NCBI GenBank assembly: GCA_014084085.1 | Contig: NPFB01000149.1 | Location: 35,913 to 99,912, forward strand | Length of the DNA: 64,000 nucleotides | Direction of reading: 5' to 3' | Source: Hondaea fermentalgiana | Lineage: Eukaryota > Sar > Bigyra > Thraustochytrida > Thraustochytriidae | Shown here: positions 10,533 through 19,600 of the stretch, piece by piece | How positions within the stretch are numbered: the first letter of the stretch is position 1 | Layout: each line of letters opens with the position of its first letter | Position numbers and translations under genes: made by a program | Notes under the pieces: generated by a model | What the model saw: the letters and a program-made list of their open reading frames with translations, nothing else | Databases searched by the model: none | Told to the model about the DNA's origin: nothing

Positions 10533-11741
10533 TTAATGGCGCTCACTGCGGCGGGAGTGTCGGTGTGATTTCTCATCATCGTCATCATCATCGTCATCAT
10601 CATCGTGGGTGCGGTAGTGATCGCAGTCTTCTTCGCTATCGTCGGCGTCATTGTCCTCCTCATATTCACCGTCATCGCGGTCGGCATCATCGAGACCAAG
10701 CTCTTCATCACTTTCCCTGTGAAAATCATATGCCGTGCTCAAATCCTTTGCCTCGGCATCTGGCGCAGAGTTATGAGGGTACGCGACCACGAGGCTGCCC
10801 GAAAGGTGGCGCCGTCTCCGACGAAGTACAACCAGGGACGCCCCCAAGAGGGCAATGAAACAGACGGCAAAGACAGAGCCCGTCACAGCCGCAGTTTTGG
10901 AGTTCGACGAGGAGGTATCTGCGGCTCTACTCGCAGTGGGCGTGGTTGCGGCGGTCCAGGAGTCGCTCGATGGTGCTGCGGTGCCTGCATTGTCGCCAAT
11001 TACCCCTGAAATTTCGTCGACAGAGCCGAGGAGGTCTGCAAAGTCGTCCGTCTCGTAAATTTGCGTTCCTTCGCCAAAGACTGCGATTGCTGTGTCCTCG
11101 TCCCAGCCAACGGCGCCTACGGAGACGACAATGACGGGAATGTCAGCGTCTGCAATTTCCGCAGCCACGTCCTGCGTGGCATTCAAATCAGCGGGATCGA
11201 GAACGCCGTCGGTGAGCAACACCAAGACGCGGTTGGGTCTGGTATCTGGCTGCGCGAGAGCGAGCTCGAGAGCAGTATCCAGACTCAAGGAGGGGCACGT
11301 TCCTCCAGAAGGAGACAAGTTACTCGTCAAATAGTTTGTGGCGCCCAGCATGGAGAGGTCCGAGTAGTACATGTTGTTGTCTGTCAAGTTGAAAGAGATG
11401 GGTTCTTTCGTGGTTTGGTTGCACGAAAAGGTCCACGCAGACATGCCGAGGCCCGTGCTTCCCGGCACGGTCACGCCATTGGTCTGGGTGGTGCTAGCCC
11501 ACCCACCTAAAGCGTCCCTAAGCTGTACATTAATTTCACGAAAGGCCACGGCTTCGAGCGTCCAGCAGTCCCTGCCCTCGTCGTCTGCAGCCTCGCACAG
11601 AGGCGCTGCCGCCGCGATGGACCCGCTCTGGTCCAGCACGAAGAAGACATCGAGCTGCGTCGCCTCGTCGTCGTCCTGCGCGACGGCGTTCCTCGCGGCC
11701 AGGGCCAGGAGCCCCGCCGCGAGTCTGAGGAGGGCCCTCAT
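10533..11741 (-). CDS. vWA-domain type I membrane protein with a polyaspartate cytoplasmic tail
   Basis: Predicted cell-surface protein of 402 residues. Starting at the ATG at 11741 gives a signal peptide (residues 1-21, ending in AVA-Q). A von Willebrand factor A domain at about 30-245 follows, with the MIDAS motif DQSGS at 37-41 and LVLLTDG at about 173-179. A Ser/Thr-rich stalk and one transmembrane helix at about 285-306 come next, followed by a basic stop-transfer (RRRRR). The cytoplasmic tail of about 95 residues is strongly acidic, with about 35 Asp/Glu between 327 and 390 including ten consecutive Asp. It then ends in a short His/Arg-rich tip. vWA domains of this type bind protein ligands through a divalent metal. 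The longer open frame to 11864 begins in CGTG-repeat 5' sequence and is not used. Confidence 0.85.
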   Translation of the reverse strand: MRALLRLAAGLLALAARNAVAQDDDEATQLDVFFVLDQSGSIAAAAPLCEAADDEGRDCWTLEAVAFREINVQLRDALGGWASTTQTNGVTVPGSTGLGMSAWTFSCNQTTKEPISFNLTDNNMYYSDLSMLGATNYLTSNLSPSGGTCPSLSLDTALELALAQPDTRPNRVLVLLTDGVLDPADLNATQDVAAEIADADIPVIVVSVGAVGWDEDTAIAVFGEGTQIYETDDFADLLGSVDEISGVIGDNAGTAAPSSDSWTAATTPTASRAADTSSSNSKTAAVTGSVFAVCFIALLGASLVVLRRRRRHLSGSLVVAYPHNSAPDAEAKDLSTAYDFHRESDEELGLDDADRDDGEYEEDNDADDSEEDCDHYRTHDDDDDDDDDDEKSHRHSRRSERH

Positions 11742-12463
11742 CGCCGCCGGGCCGGCGTCCGTCCGCGCACCTCTGCGGCTCGCCCGCGCGCGCGCGCACG
11801 CGCGCCGCTCGCACGCCGCACGCACGCACGCACGCACGCACGCCGCTCGCACGCACGCACGCACGCACGTCCGCGCGTCGCCCTTGGCGCTCTGGTCGCG
11901 GCTTCTGTAGGAGAACTAATCTAACTTTAGCTCGCTTTAGCCTATTAGCCTCAGCTTGCCCGCTCGGGCTTGCTCCTTTAGCCGGCCAGAAAGAGAGGGA
12001 GGAAGAGGGAGAGGAAGGCGAAGGGGAGAGAGGCGGAGGAAGCCGCGGCTCAAGTGAAAAAGGCAGCGCGTGCAGGAGGCGCACCTCGAGCACGCACGCA
12101 CTGACGCACGCACGCCGCCGTGCACAGCGCAGCACGCGCCGCGCACCCGGCCGGAACGCCGCCGGGCTGGACCAGACCAGGCCCGAGCCGGGCCCCGCGC
12201 GGACGGAGAGAGCGAGCGAGCGAGGAGGTGGGGGACGCGAGGGAGCGGAGGCGCGGGTGCGGCGAGGCGAGGCGACGCTCCATCTTGCCTTGTAGCTTGC
12301 TTGCTGAAAACCTTACTATTACTACAAGTAAAGAGCGGAGTTTCTCTTGCTCTGTTTTCTTTCTTTCTTGAAAGCCGTGACCGACGGACGCGGCAAGCGG
12401 TGGTCACTTATAATGAAGGAAGCGGACAACTGAGACATCGCCTGAATGATGTGGCGAATAGCT
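11742..12463. promoter_or_regulatory. Region between the vWA gene (-) and tRNA-Arg (+)
   Basis: About 720 bp of very GC-rich DNA. A GCAC tetranucleotide array at 11818-11870 lies just upstream of the vWA start. A small TTAGCCTATTAGCC-type motif lies at about 11937-11952. Purine-rich sequence follows at 11985-12050, and GAGC/GCGAG repeats at 12205-12280. Open frames here are Arg/Ala-rich artefacts. It probably carries the vWA promoter. Confidence 0.45.
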
Positions 12464-12535
12464 GTCCGCGTAGCTCAGTGGTAGAGTGCCCGTTTCCGAC
12501 GCGGGTGGTCCGGGATTCGATCTCCCGCGTGGATT
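12464..12535 (+). tRNA. tRNA-Arg, anticodon CCG
   Basis: A full cloverleaf folds by eye. Acceptor 12464-12470 pairs with 12528-12534. The D arm is GCTC/GAGT. The anticodon stem is 12489-12493 with 12501-12505, and its seven-base loop TTCCGAC gives anticodon CCG, reading CGG. The T arm is CGGGA-TTCGATC-TCCCG. There is no intron. The A box (TAGCTCAGTGG) and the B-box-like GGGATTCGATC are present. T-runs from 12539 serve as the RNA polymerase III terminator. The acceptor has G-T wobbles and the discriminator appears to be T, which is slightly unusual. The gene ends only about 58 bp before the next ATG. Confidence 0.92.
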
Positions 12536-12562
12536 AAATTTTTTTGACTTTTTTTTTTCTGC
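12536..12562 (+). terminator. RNA polymerase III terminator of tRNA-Arg(CCG)
   Basis: A T-run of seven at 12539-12545 is followed by a second run of ten or so at 12550-12558, directly after the tRNA. Such runs end Pol III transcription. Here they also fall in the presumed 5' leader of the next protein gene. Confidence 0.75.
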
Positions 12563-12593
12563 TTCTTTGGACAATCACAAGCAGAGGCAAGAC

Positions 12594-13784
12594 ATGACGA
12601 CGGAACGGAAGGAAGATGAGGTGTTGCGAGCGCTAGCAAAAGTCGTGGACTCCGCCGTTCGCAGTGCGAGCGCAAGAGACGGGTCCTCTATTTTTGTCTG
12701 GAGGCGAGGCAGATTCTGGCCACCTGCGTCTTCGACATCTTCGACGTCTTCGACATCGACGTCTTCGACATCTTCGACATCTTCGACGTCTTCGACATCT
12801 TCGGCTTCGACTCAGGCATCAGCCCCAGCCGCAGCCGGAGCACCAGTACCTGCACCAGCGCCCACGCTGCTCGGAGCAGGGTTGGGTGGATGGTGCTCGC
12901 TTGACGTTGCAGAGGCGCTACGTCTGGACCTTGACGCACTCGAGAGGAATCTTTCTCGTGTGGCAGACGAGTTTCCAGACATTTTGATCGGCAACGAAGT
13001 GGAAATCGAAGACAATCGCGTTCATGATATCGAGATCTTCATGCTCCAAGGTCAGCGCACCAAGCTCGCCAACCCTTCTACATTCACGCTTGCAATATTC
13101 TGGGCTACATGGGACCCTTTGCAGCGGGCTCGCCTACAGGAGGTATCACGTTTGTTCGCATCATGCAAGACTTCAGAAGACTATGTCGTTCAATTCGTCG
13201 CGGTTGATGATTCCCTCGATGCCGTCGCGTCGGTCGTTGATCATATGCGGGAAGTCACATCGAACGATGATACGTGGTCACGCAAGAAACATTCATGGGC
13301 AGGGCGGCCCGAGGATCTTTGCGCCCGTCATAGCGCGAGAGCGCTTCGGATCACTGGTCTTGTCCCATGCCTCGTAGTGCTCGGCGCAGAGGCCCAAATT
13401 ATGTGCACCTATCCGCTTGTTGTTTCCACAAAGGAAAAGAATCAAGCTAACGGAGACAATGAGAAGGACACATCGACGGTGTCAGAGACGCTTGGGAGCG
13501 CAGTCAATCAGGACAACGCTTTCGATCCGAATGTTGCCGCTGTGCGCTTAGGATTGGCCGCCATGAGCGCAACGACAGAAAGCGAGCGTCATCTTCCGCG
13601 TTTTACGTCCACGAACGAGTTCTCAGTGTGGCTCACCGCGCGCGCGAACAGGCTACGGGGACCCATTGACTTTGAGGAGCGTTGGGAGCGCAACGATCTC
13701 GTGAGTATATTACTTTTGCGGGAACCCGATCTTCATCCGATCGCAAGAACAGGAAACTCTGTGCAACCAATCGTCGATCAGTAA
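12594..13784 (+). CDS. Thioredoxin-fold protein lacking the CxxC motif
   Basis: A protein of 396 residues that I cannot name. After a short helical N-terminus comes a Ser/Thr/Ala/Pro linker (about 45-92) encoded by a 9-bp repeat, TCTTCGACA-like. The central part resembles a nucleoredoxin or tryparedoxin-like fold: a beta strand TLAIFWATWDP at about 165-175, VQFVAVDDS at about 199-207, and GLVPCLVVLGAE at about 255-266 with Pro258 in the cis-Pro position. Where active members have WCxxC, this has WDPLQ, so it should not be a redox enzyme. The ATG at 12594 is chosen because the open frame upstream runs back through the tRNA. Annotation as a thioredoxin-like relative rests on fold-like spacing only. 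Confidence 0.6.
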   Translation: MTTERKEDEVLRALAKVVDSAVRSASARDGSSIFVWRRGRFWPPASSTSSTSSTSTSSTSSTSSTSSTSSASTQASAPAAAGAPVPAPAPTLLGAGLGGWCSLDVAEALRLDLDALERNLSRVADEFPDILIGNEVEIEDNRVHDIEIFMLQGQRTKLANPSTFTLAIFWATWDPLQRARLQEVSRLFASCKTSEDYVVQFVAVDDSLDAVASVVDHMREVTSNDDTWSRKKHSWAGRPEDLCARHSARALRITGLVPCLVVLGAEAQIMCTYPLVVSTKEKNQANGDNEKDTSTVSETLGSAVNQDNAFDPNVAAVRLGLAAMSATTESERHLPRFTSTNEFSVWLTARANRLRGPIDFEERWERNDLVSILLLREPDLHPIARTGNSVQPIVDQ

Positions 13785-13822
13785 CATAACATACAGATTT
13801 TGCGAAAAAAGTCAAAAACTTC

Positions 13823-14045
13823 ATTCCAATCAAGCTCGACCATTCATTCACACATCAATCAAGCTTTGATCATTTACATAAAAAGATAACACGTCAAGCA
13901 GGTTCAGTCATTCACAGTAGAACACAGATCAATCAAGCTTTGATCATTTACAAAAAAGAAAACCAGGTCAAGCAGGTTCAATCATTCACAGTAAAATCCA
14001 GATCAATCAAGCTTAGACACTTGCAAAAAACTCGCATTTATCAAG
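13823..14045. repeat. 74-bp tandem repeats between two convergent genes
   Basis: Two full copies (13854-13927 and 13928-14001) and a third broken copy from 14002. Each begins ATCAATCAAGCTT and includes GATCATTTACA, GTCAAGCAGGTTCA and CATTCACAGTA boxes. The start of each unit is a near-palindrome, GATCAATCAAGCTTTGATC, able to form a short hairpin on either strand. Degenerate flanking pieces (ATCAAGCTCGA) occur at about 13829 and 14038. The second of these overlaps the stop codon of the minus-strand gene. Confidence 0.75.
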
Positions 14046-14784
14046 CTCGAGTGACGAGCGAAGTGAGACGCTTCAGCGCAGCTTCTGCATCTTTGGCCAG
14101 ATCCATTTTGCCTGCCAAAATAAGAACCTCTGCAAACATGCGCATTTTTACAATGCAATGCTCTCCGCAGGCGCTCTCGATAACGCAAATGCGTCTAGCA
14201 AGGGCTTTGTCGGACATAGTGCGCACGCGCATCCACGTGTGCTCGTACGTTGCCGTTGGGTTCTTGTATGTGGATCCCTCCTTCAAGTGTAGCTCCTTGA
14301 GTCTTTCGAGCTTGCGTTCCATAGTGGCAAGCTTGGCGCGTTGGGCCGGGGTCTCACAATCATCCTCGTCATCGATGGTAGCTACGCGCCAGCGAGGGGG
14401 CATCTTGGCGCGCTTGCTTTCTGCTGCCGCCGCGAGTGCGGGCTGGTCTGCGAGGCGCCTTGACTTGCGAGTGCCTTCTCGTGGCGCTGCGCGGATGCGC
14501 TTCGTCGTAGCTTGTGGCTTCTCTTTCTCTGTGCTCTCTGCAGGCAGGGTTGCTGGGCCAAGATCGAGCCCAATCGCTTCGAGTTCGGCCAGATTCCGAC
14601 GAATATTTGCTTCGCGGGCGACCTGGTATGCGGATTTGAGTTCCTCTGGCGCCTCGTTGTCGTCTTCGTCATCCTCGTTGTCGTCGAGGTTGTTGTCTTC
14701 TATTGCTTGCGATGGTACCTGAGACGTTTCCTGCGTCATGACAAGAGGCTCCTCTTCGGTGGAAGCCGCCTTGGTGTCCGTCAT
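14041..14784 (-). CDS. Small acidic/basic protein, probably nuclear, unknown function
   Basis: 247 residues, not assigned to a family. The N-terminus is acidic (DDNEDDEDDNEAPEE). A motif of the form YQxxREANIRRNLAELEAIGL followed by RKSRRLA resembles the N-terminal segment seen in WDR76/CMR1-type and some other chromatin-associated proteins, but no WD repeats follow. The C-terminal half (about 140-247) is helical and looks folded (YEHTWMRVRTMSDKALARRI, then CGEHCIVKMRMFAEVL). The ATG at 14784 is the first in frame, since the open frame two codons upstream begins TTG. It converges with the thioredoxin-like gene, sharing a repeat-filled 3' region. It may be chromatin-linked, but this is a weak inference. 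Confidence 0.6.
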   Translation of the reverse strand: MTDTKAASTEEEPLVMTQETSQVPSQAIEDNNLDDNEDDEDDNEAPEELKSAYQVAREANIRRNLAELEAIGLDLGPATLPAESTEKEKPQATTKRIRAAPREGTRKSRRLADQPALAAAAESKRAKMPPRWRVATIDDEDDCETPAQRAKLATMERKLERLKELHLKEGSTYKNPTATYEHTWMRVRTMSDKALARRICVIESACGEHCIVKMRMFAEVLILAGKMDLAKDAEAALKRLTSLVTRA

Positions 14785-15288
14785 GATCAATAATCTTCCT
14801 CGCCTTCGTCAGCTTGTTGTAGCTTGTTGTCTTCTGACGGTGGTTATGGTGAAGATGATTGTCCTTGCACACTCGTTCAAGTTGCCAGGCAGCCAGCAAG
14901 GCAGCCAGCCTGCCGCGCGAGCCGTCTCGCTGGGCCGATGTTCGCTGCCGTGGCTCTCGGCGGTCTGCGTAGGCCTTTCTACTCTTCTAGCGTTGCAGGT
15001 TTGCTGCCGTGGTTGTCGGCACGCACGGGTTCTGCTCGCCCGTGCTGGACTCGGAGGCCCCAAAAACCAAAGCAAACTTCAAAAGGGAAACCCCAAATCG
15101 GTGCGCGAGCGAAGATATACACCACCACCAAGGGAGGCTCGCACGAGAACGCGCCTCGGCATCTTCAATACTCGCGCGACACCAAGCGCGTGCTGACTAG
15201 CCACGCCCTCTCCGAGTCGGAGTTTAACCAGCCCAAGTGCCGCGCGAGCGAGTGATCTTTGTCGTAGGAGAAACGCGGCGAGAAGACC
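14785..15288. promoter_or_regulatory. Divergent promoter region between the small nuclear-type protein (-) and superoxide dismutase (+)
   Basis: About 500 bp with no supportable gene. Contains a CAGCCAGC/AAGGCAGCC-type repeat near 14885-14912. Overlapping open frames here differ in all frames and look random. Both flanking genes must be driven from this stretch. Confidence 0.5.
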
Positions 15289-16035
15289 ATGAAGACGTTT
15301 GGCCGCTGGGTCTGCGCGAGCCTCGTGCTGGGCGTCTTGACAGGGACGGCGACGCCGCCGACCGTGGCAGCGCAGAACTTGCCTTTGCCACCGCTGCCGT
15401 ACGCATATGATGCTCTCGAGCCTTACATTGATGAGCAAACCATGCGAATTCATCATCTCAAGCACCACCAAGCGTACACGGACAATCTCAACAAGGCTCT
15501 CGCCACAATGCGTGGAGACCCGGAGCTCAAGCATCTGGCGAAGATGGGCATTGACAAGCTTTTGCAACACCTCGATGAGGTCCCTCCACGCCTCCGTGGT
15601 CAGGTGCGAAATCATGGAGGTGGCTATGTGAACCACGACCAATTCTGGCGCAACTTGAGCCCCAACGGTGCTGGTGAACCAGGTCAGGGCTCAGCACTGC
15701 AGCACGCCATCGAAAAGTCGTTTGGATCTCTTGACGGCTTCAAGACCGTATTTAGCGAAGCTTGCCTCGGTGTCTTTGGCTCTGGATGGTGTTGGCTCTG
15801 CTTCAACACCGAAGCGCAGACGCTTTCTGTGGAAACGACCTCCAACCAAGACTCACCGACGTCTGCCGGCCTGGAAGTGATTATTGCCCTAGATGTTTGG
15901 GAGCATGCCTACTATCTCAAGCACCAGAATCGTCGCAAGGACTACTTGGAGGCCATCTTTGCTGTGCTCGACTGGCAGGAGGCTGACGCACGTCTGCGCA
16001 AGGTTTTGCACGATGCGACGAAAGAGGACCTCTAA
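15289..16035 (+). CDS. Secreted manganese-type superoxide dismutase
   Basis: Converts superoxide to oxygen and hydrogen peroxide. Of 248 residues, the first ~28 form a signal peptide, so the enzyme is predicted to enter the secretory pathway rather than the mitochondrion. The mature part starts LPLPPLPYAYDALEP, very like bacterial SodA. Metal ligands are visible: His55 (in MRIHHLKHH), His116 (in VNHDQFW), Asp202 and His206 (in DVWEHAYYL). Gln187 in NQDSP is the position typical of Mn rather than Fe enzymes. The sequence GSGWCWL has Cys where Ala is common. The ATG at 15289 fits the signal peptide. The close resemblance to bacterial enzymes may reflect transfer, but a tree would be needed. Confidence 0.93.
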   Translation: MKTFGRWVCASLVLGVLTGTATPPTVAAQNLPLPPLPYAYDALEPYIDEQTMRIHHLKHHQAYTDNLNKALATMRGDPELKHLAKMGIDKLLQHLDEVPPRLRGQVRNHGGGYVNHDQFWRNLSPNGAGEPGQGSALQHAIEKSFGSLDGFKTVFSEACLGVFGSGWCWLCFNTEAQTLSVETTSNQDSPTSAGLEVIIALDVWEHAYYLKHQNRRKDYLEAIFAVLDWQEADARLRKVLHDATKEDL

Positions 16036-16659
16036 AAACAAAACAAAACGAAAATACGACAGACAACAAAAGCACACATCCACGTAAGGACCGGCTGTCT
16101 TTGCGCACGAACTACCTCGTCCGCCTTCGAGTCTCCTTTCGTTTTGGGTGGGCTCCTTGCCCCACACACATTTCAACACCCATCAAAGAGGATGATAGTC
16201 AGTCAAAAGCACGAGCGACCTCATTTGTATTGAAACAAAAGAACAAGTAGACCTACCAACTTCAAAAAGCGATCAACTCCTCTTTCTTTGCTGGTCAGCC
16301 CGCCCGCCAGCCAGTCAGTCAGCCAGCAAGCAAGTAAGCAAGCAAGCAAGCCATTCTGATGCTCTTTTTTTATATCCGTTGAGCGCAACCCAATTCAAAG
16401 TTTGTCTCGAATTGTATACTTCTACTATCTCTAAACTGAATGATCCCTTGAGGCGGTGTGACGATACGTCAGACTTTAGATGGCTTTCACACACTAAGAC
16501 CCTTGTGAACGAGCGAGCGAGCGAGCGAACGAACGAGGGAGTGCGCACGCACACACACGCGATAGATGAGATAGAAAAGCTCCGCTCTTTGTATCGCCGC
16601 GCGCGGGGGCAAACACAAAGACTCGGCCTCGCTCGCCAGCGACACGAGAGCGCTGTGCG
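16036..16659. other. Intergenic region between superoxide dismutase and CFAP57 (same strand)
   Basis: About 620 bp. It holds GCCAG/AAGCAAGC repeats (16305-16352) and a GAGC/GAAC tetranucleotide run (16508-16537) followed by an ACAC stretch, just upstream of the CFAP57 start. No gene was recognised. It probably carries the SOD 3' UTR and the CFAP57 promoter. Confidence 0.5.
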
Positions 16660-19600
16660 ATGGAGTCGAAAGAAGAGAAGCCGGCGGGAGAAGGCCTGCG
16701 CCCGGACGGCGCGAGCGACGATGCTGGCGCCAATGGAAATGGAGCAAATAACGCCACCGGCAACGTCGACGGCGAGAACGGCGGCAACACCGGCAGCACC
16801 AAGGGCACGGCGGGTGGGTCTGGAACCGGGAGCGCCAACCTTGTTCCACGACACGTCTTTGGTCTCAAGGCCGATGTCGCCGACAGCGTCTGGTTCTTGG
16901 AGGAGAATCTCATCATGTACCCTGCAGGCAACAACGTCATTGTCTATCACACGGACACGCGCGTCCAAAAGTTTATTCAGGGTACCGAGGGCTGTGCGGG
17001 TATTACAGCACTGAGCGTTTGCCCAAGCCGTAAATTTGTTGCCGTCGCAGAGCGCGGCCAACGGGCCAGCGTGAGCATCTATGATCTCGGAACCCTGAAG
17101 AAACGTAAGCTGCTCACCACGTCGGAATGCAACTCGAGCGAGTACGTGAGCGTTTGCTTCTCGAGCAACAAGCAGCTCCTCACGCTCGGCGGTGGGCCGG
17201 ATTGGAGTCTCGTACTCTGGCAGTGGGAAAAGGCCAAGGCCTTGTGCGCCGTCAAGGTCTCCAATGGCGCCGGGGCCCCGCTGACACGGTGCAGCTTTAA
17301 CCCTGTCGACCCCTCGGTCGCTTGCGTGACAGGCGACGGCATCTTCAAGGCTTTTCGCATCGTTGAGAGCATCTTCAAGCCAATGCCAAATTTACTCGGT
17401 CAAATGGAACCCAAACGCTTCACTGCGCACCTCTGGCTCAACGATGATCGCGTTCTTCTCGGTACAGACGCGGGCGAACTCATTCTATTCGAGGCCGGCG
17501 AGTACCTTGCGACTCTCGAGTGCGCGCCACGTAACAACAAGGCCATTTCCTACATGGTGACCATTTCGGATGGGTTCATCGCAGGCTGCGAGGGTGGCGA
17601 CCTTCGCGTCTATATCGCCACTGAAGATGATGCCGGGTACTACCATGAAACGAAGATGCTCAACATTTCGGAGGCAGGTAATCAGAGCGCTGGGAATCAG
17701 TTTGTGGCTTCAAAGTCGCCAAGCGCCTTCTCCGTCGCGCCCGTTCGTCGTGGCATGACCGCGGCCACCACGTTCCAGACGCAGAACACCCAGCTTCAGC
17801 AAATGCAACAGCTCCAGCAGGAGGACACCTTTGAAGAGACAATTATGTCCATTGCTGTGAGCCCCTCAGAGGAGTTTGCCGTCGTGGCCCTCAATACAAA
17901 CCAGCTAGCTCGCGTCCGCCTCACAAGCAGTGACCTTCTCAAGCAGGACGAAATGACCAGCCAGGTGCTCGTCGACCCGTTTCATCGTCAAGGACTTGGC
18001 AATACAGCGCGCATCACCGGTCTCGACGTCTGCGTGCGCAAGCCTCTGATTGTGACCTGCGGCCTAGACCGCTCTGTGCGCATCTGGGACTATCTCGATA
18101 ATCGCAACGAGCTCACCAAGTTCTTCAACGAGGAGGCGCACTCTGTGAGCTTTCATCCTTCAGGACTGCACATTCTCGTTGGATTCTCGGATAAGCTGCG
18201 TCTCATGAACCTTCTCATGGACGACCTGCGCCTTGCCAAGGAGCTCCCCATTAAGGCTTGTCGCGAGTGTCAGTTTGCCAACGGTGGGCACATGTTCGCG
18301 GCAGTGAACGGAAACACGATTCAGGTGTTCAACACGTACACGTGCGAATGCATTCGGACCATGCGTGGCCACAATGGCAAGGTTCGATCGCTCTTTTGGT
18401 CCCACAACGACGCGCAGCTCGTCTCTGCAGGCATGGACGGCGCCGTCTATCAGTGGGATCTCAAGGAAAACAAGCGCGATGGCGAATATGTAAAGAAGGG
18501 CTGCAATTACACGTCTGCGATCTGCAACAAGGCCGGAGATGCCGTCTTTGCTGTGGGCAACGACGCCATGCTGCGCGAAGTCGAATTTCCGGTGTCCGTC
18601 GTCACGAAGGAGATCGAGTCGCGCAGCACCCTGAGCCAGCTTGCCATGAGTACCTCCCAGCGCATGCTTTTTGGCGCCTCGGCGGACTCTGGGCGGCCTG
18701 GGTCCATTCGCTCCTTTAAGTTCCCGCTAACAGGAGACTACGCTGAATTCTCGAGCCTTGCGGGACCCGTGACGCGCATGCGTTTATCCTGGGAGGATCA
18801 GTTTCTCTTTGTAGCGGGCGAAGATGGCACCTTGCAGATCTTCGAGGTACGCGAGAAGGACGGCCGCGGCGGCGTTGCGGGCGTTGCGGGCGTTGCGGGT
18901 GGGTCACCCGCCGGCGCTGCCTTCGACAGCGTCATGGCTCAGTCGCTTCAATATGCAGAGGAGATCCTTGTCACCAAGACGGATCTCGAGGAGAAGAACG
19001 CGCTCATGGCTGAACTGAAGAGCAAGGTGGACGAGCTCACGCTGCATAACGAGTACCAGCTGCGTCTGAAAGACATGAACTACAATGAAAAGATCAAAGA
19101 GGTCACGGAAAAGTTTACCCAGGAGCTCGAACAAGACAAGAACCGCTATGAGCTCCTGCGAGAGGAAAAGAACGATCTCGAAATGGAGTACGCTGACAAA
19201 ATCAAGCAAGTCCAAGACCAACATCAGCAAAAGCTGCAAGAGATCGAGTCCACGTATCAGACCAAAATCATGGCCGAGGTCGAGCGATATCAGTCGCTTT
19301 GCCGCGAGCGCGACCAGCAAAAGACGCAGTGGGACAAGCAGCAGCAAATGCTCGTGGAAAGTCACGAGCGATACATTAACGAGATCACGCTCGACTATGA
19401 GCAGCAGCTGCAAGACGATCACGAGCTCAAACTCCAAGTCGTCGGTGAGGTCGAGGACATTCAGCGCGAGTTCGATGAGACAATGCGGCAGCTCGAGGGC
19501 GATATCGACAAGGAGATTGAGCTCCTCAAGGCAAAGTACGAAAGCAAGCTCGGCGCCGAACGCGAAGCGACTCTTCGTTTCAAAGGCGAGAACGGTATCA

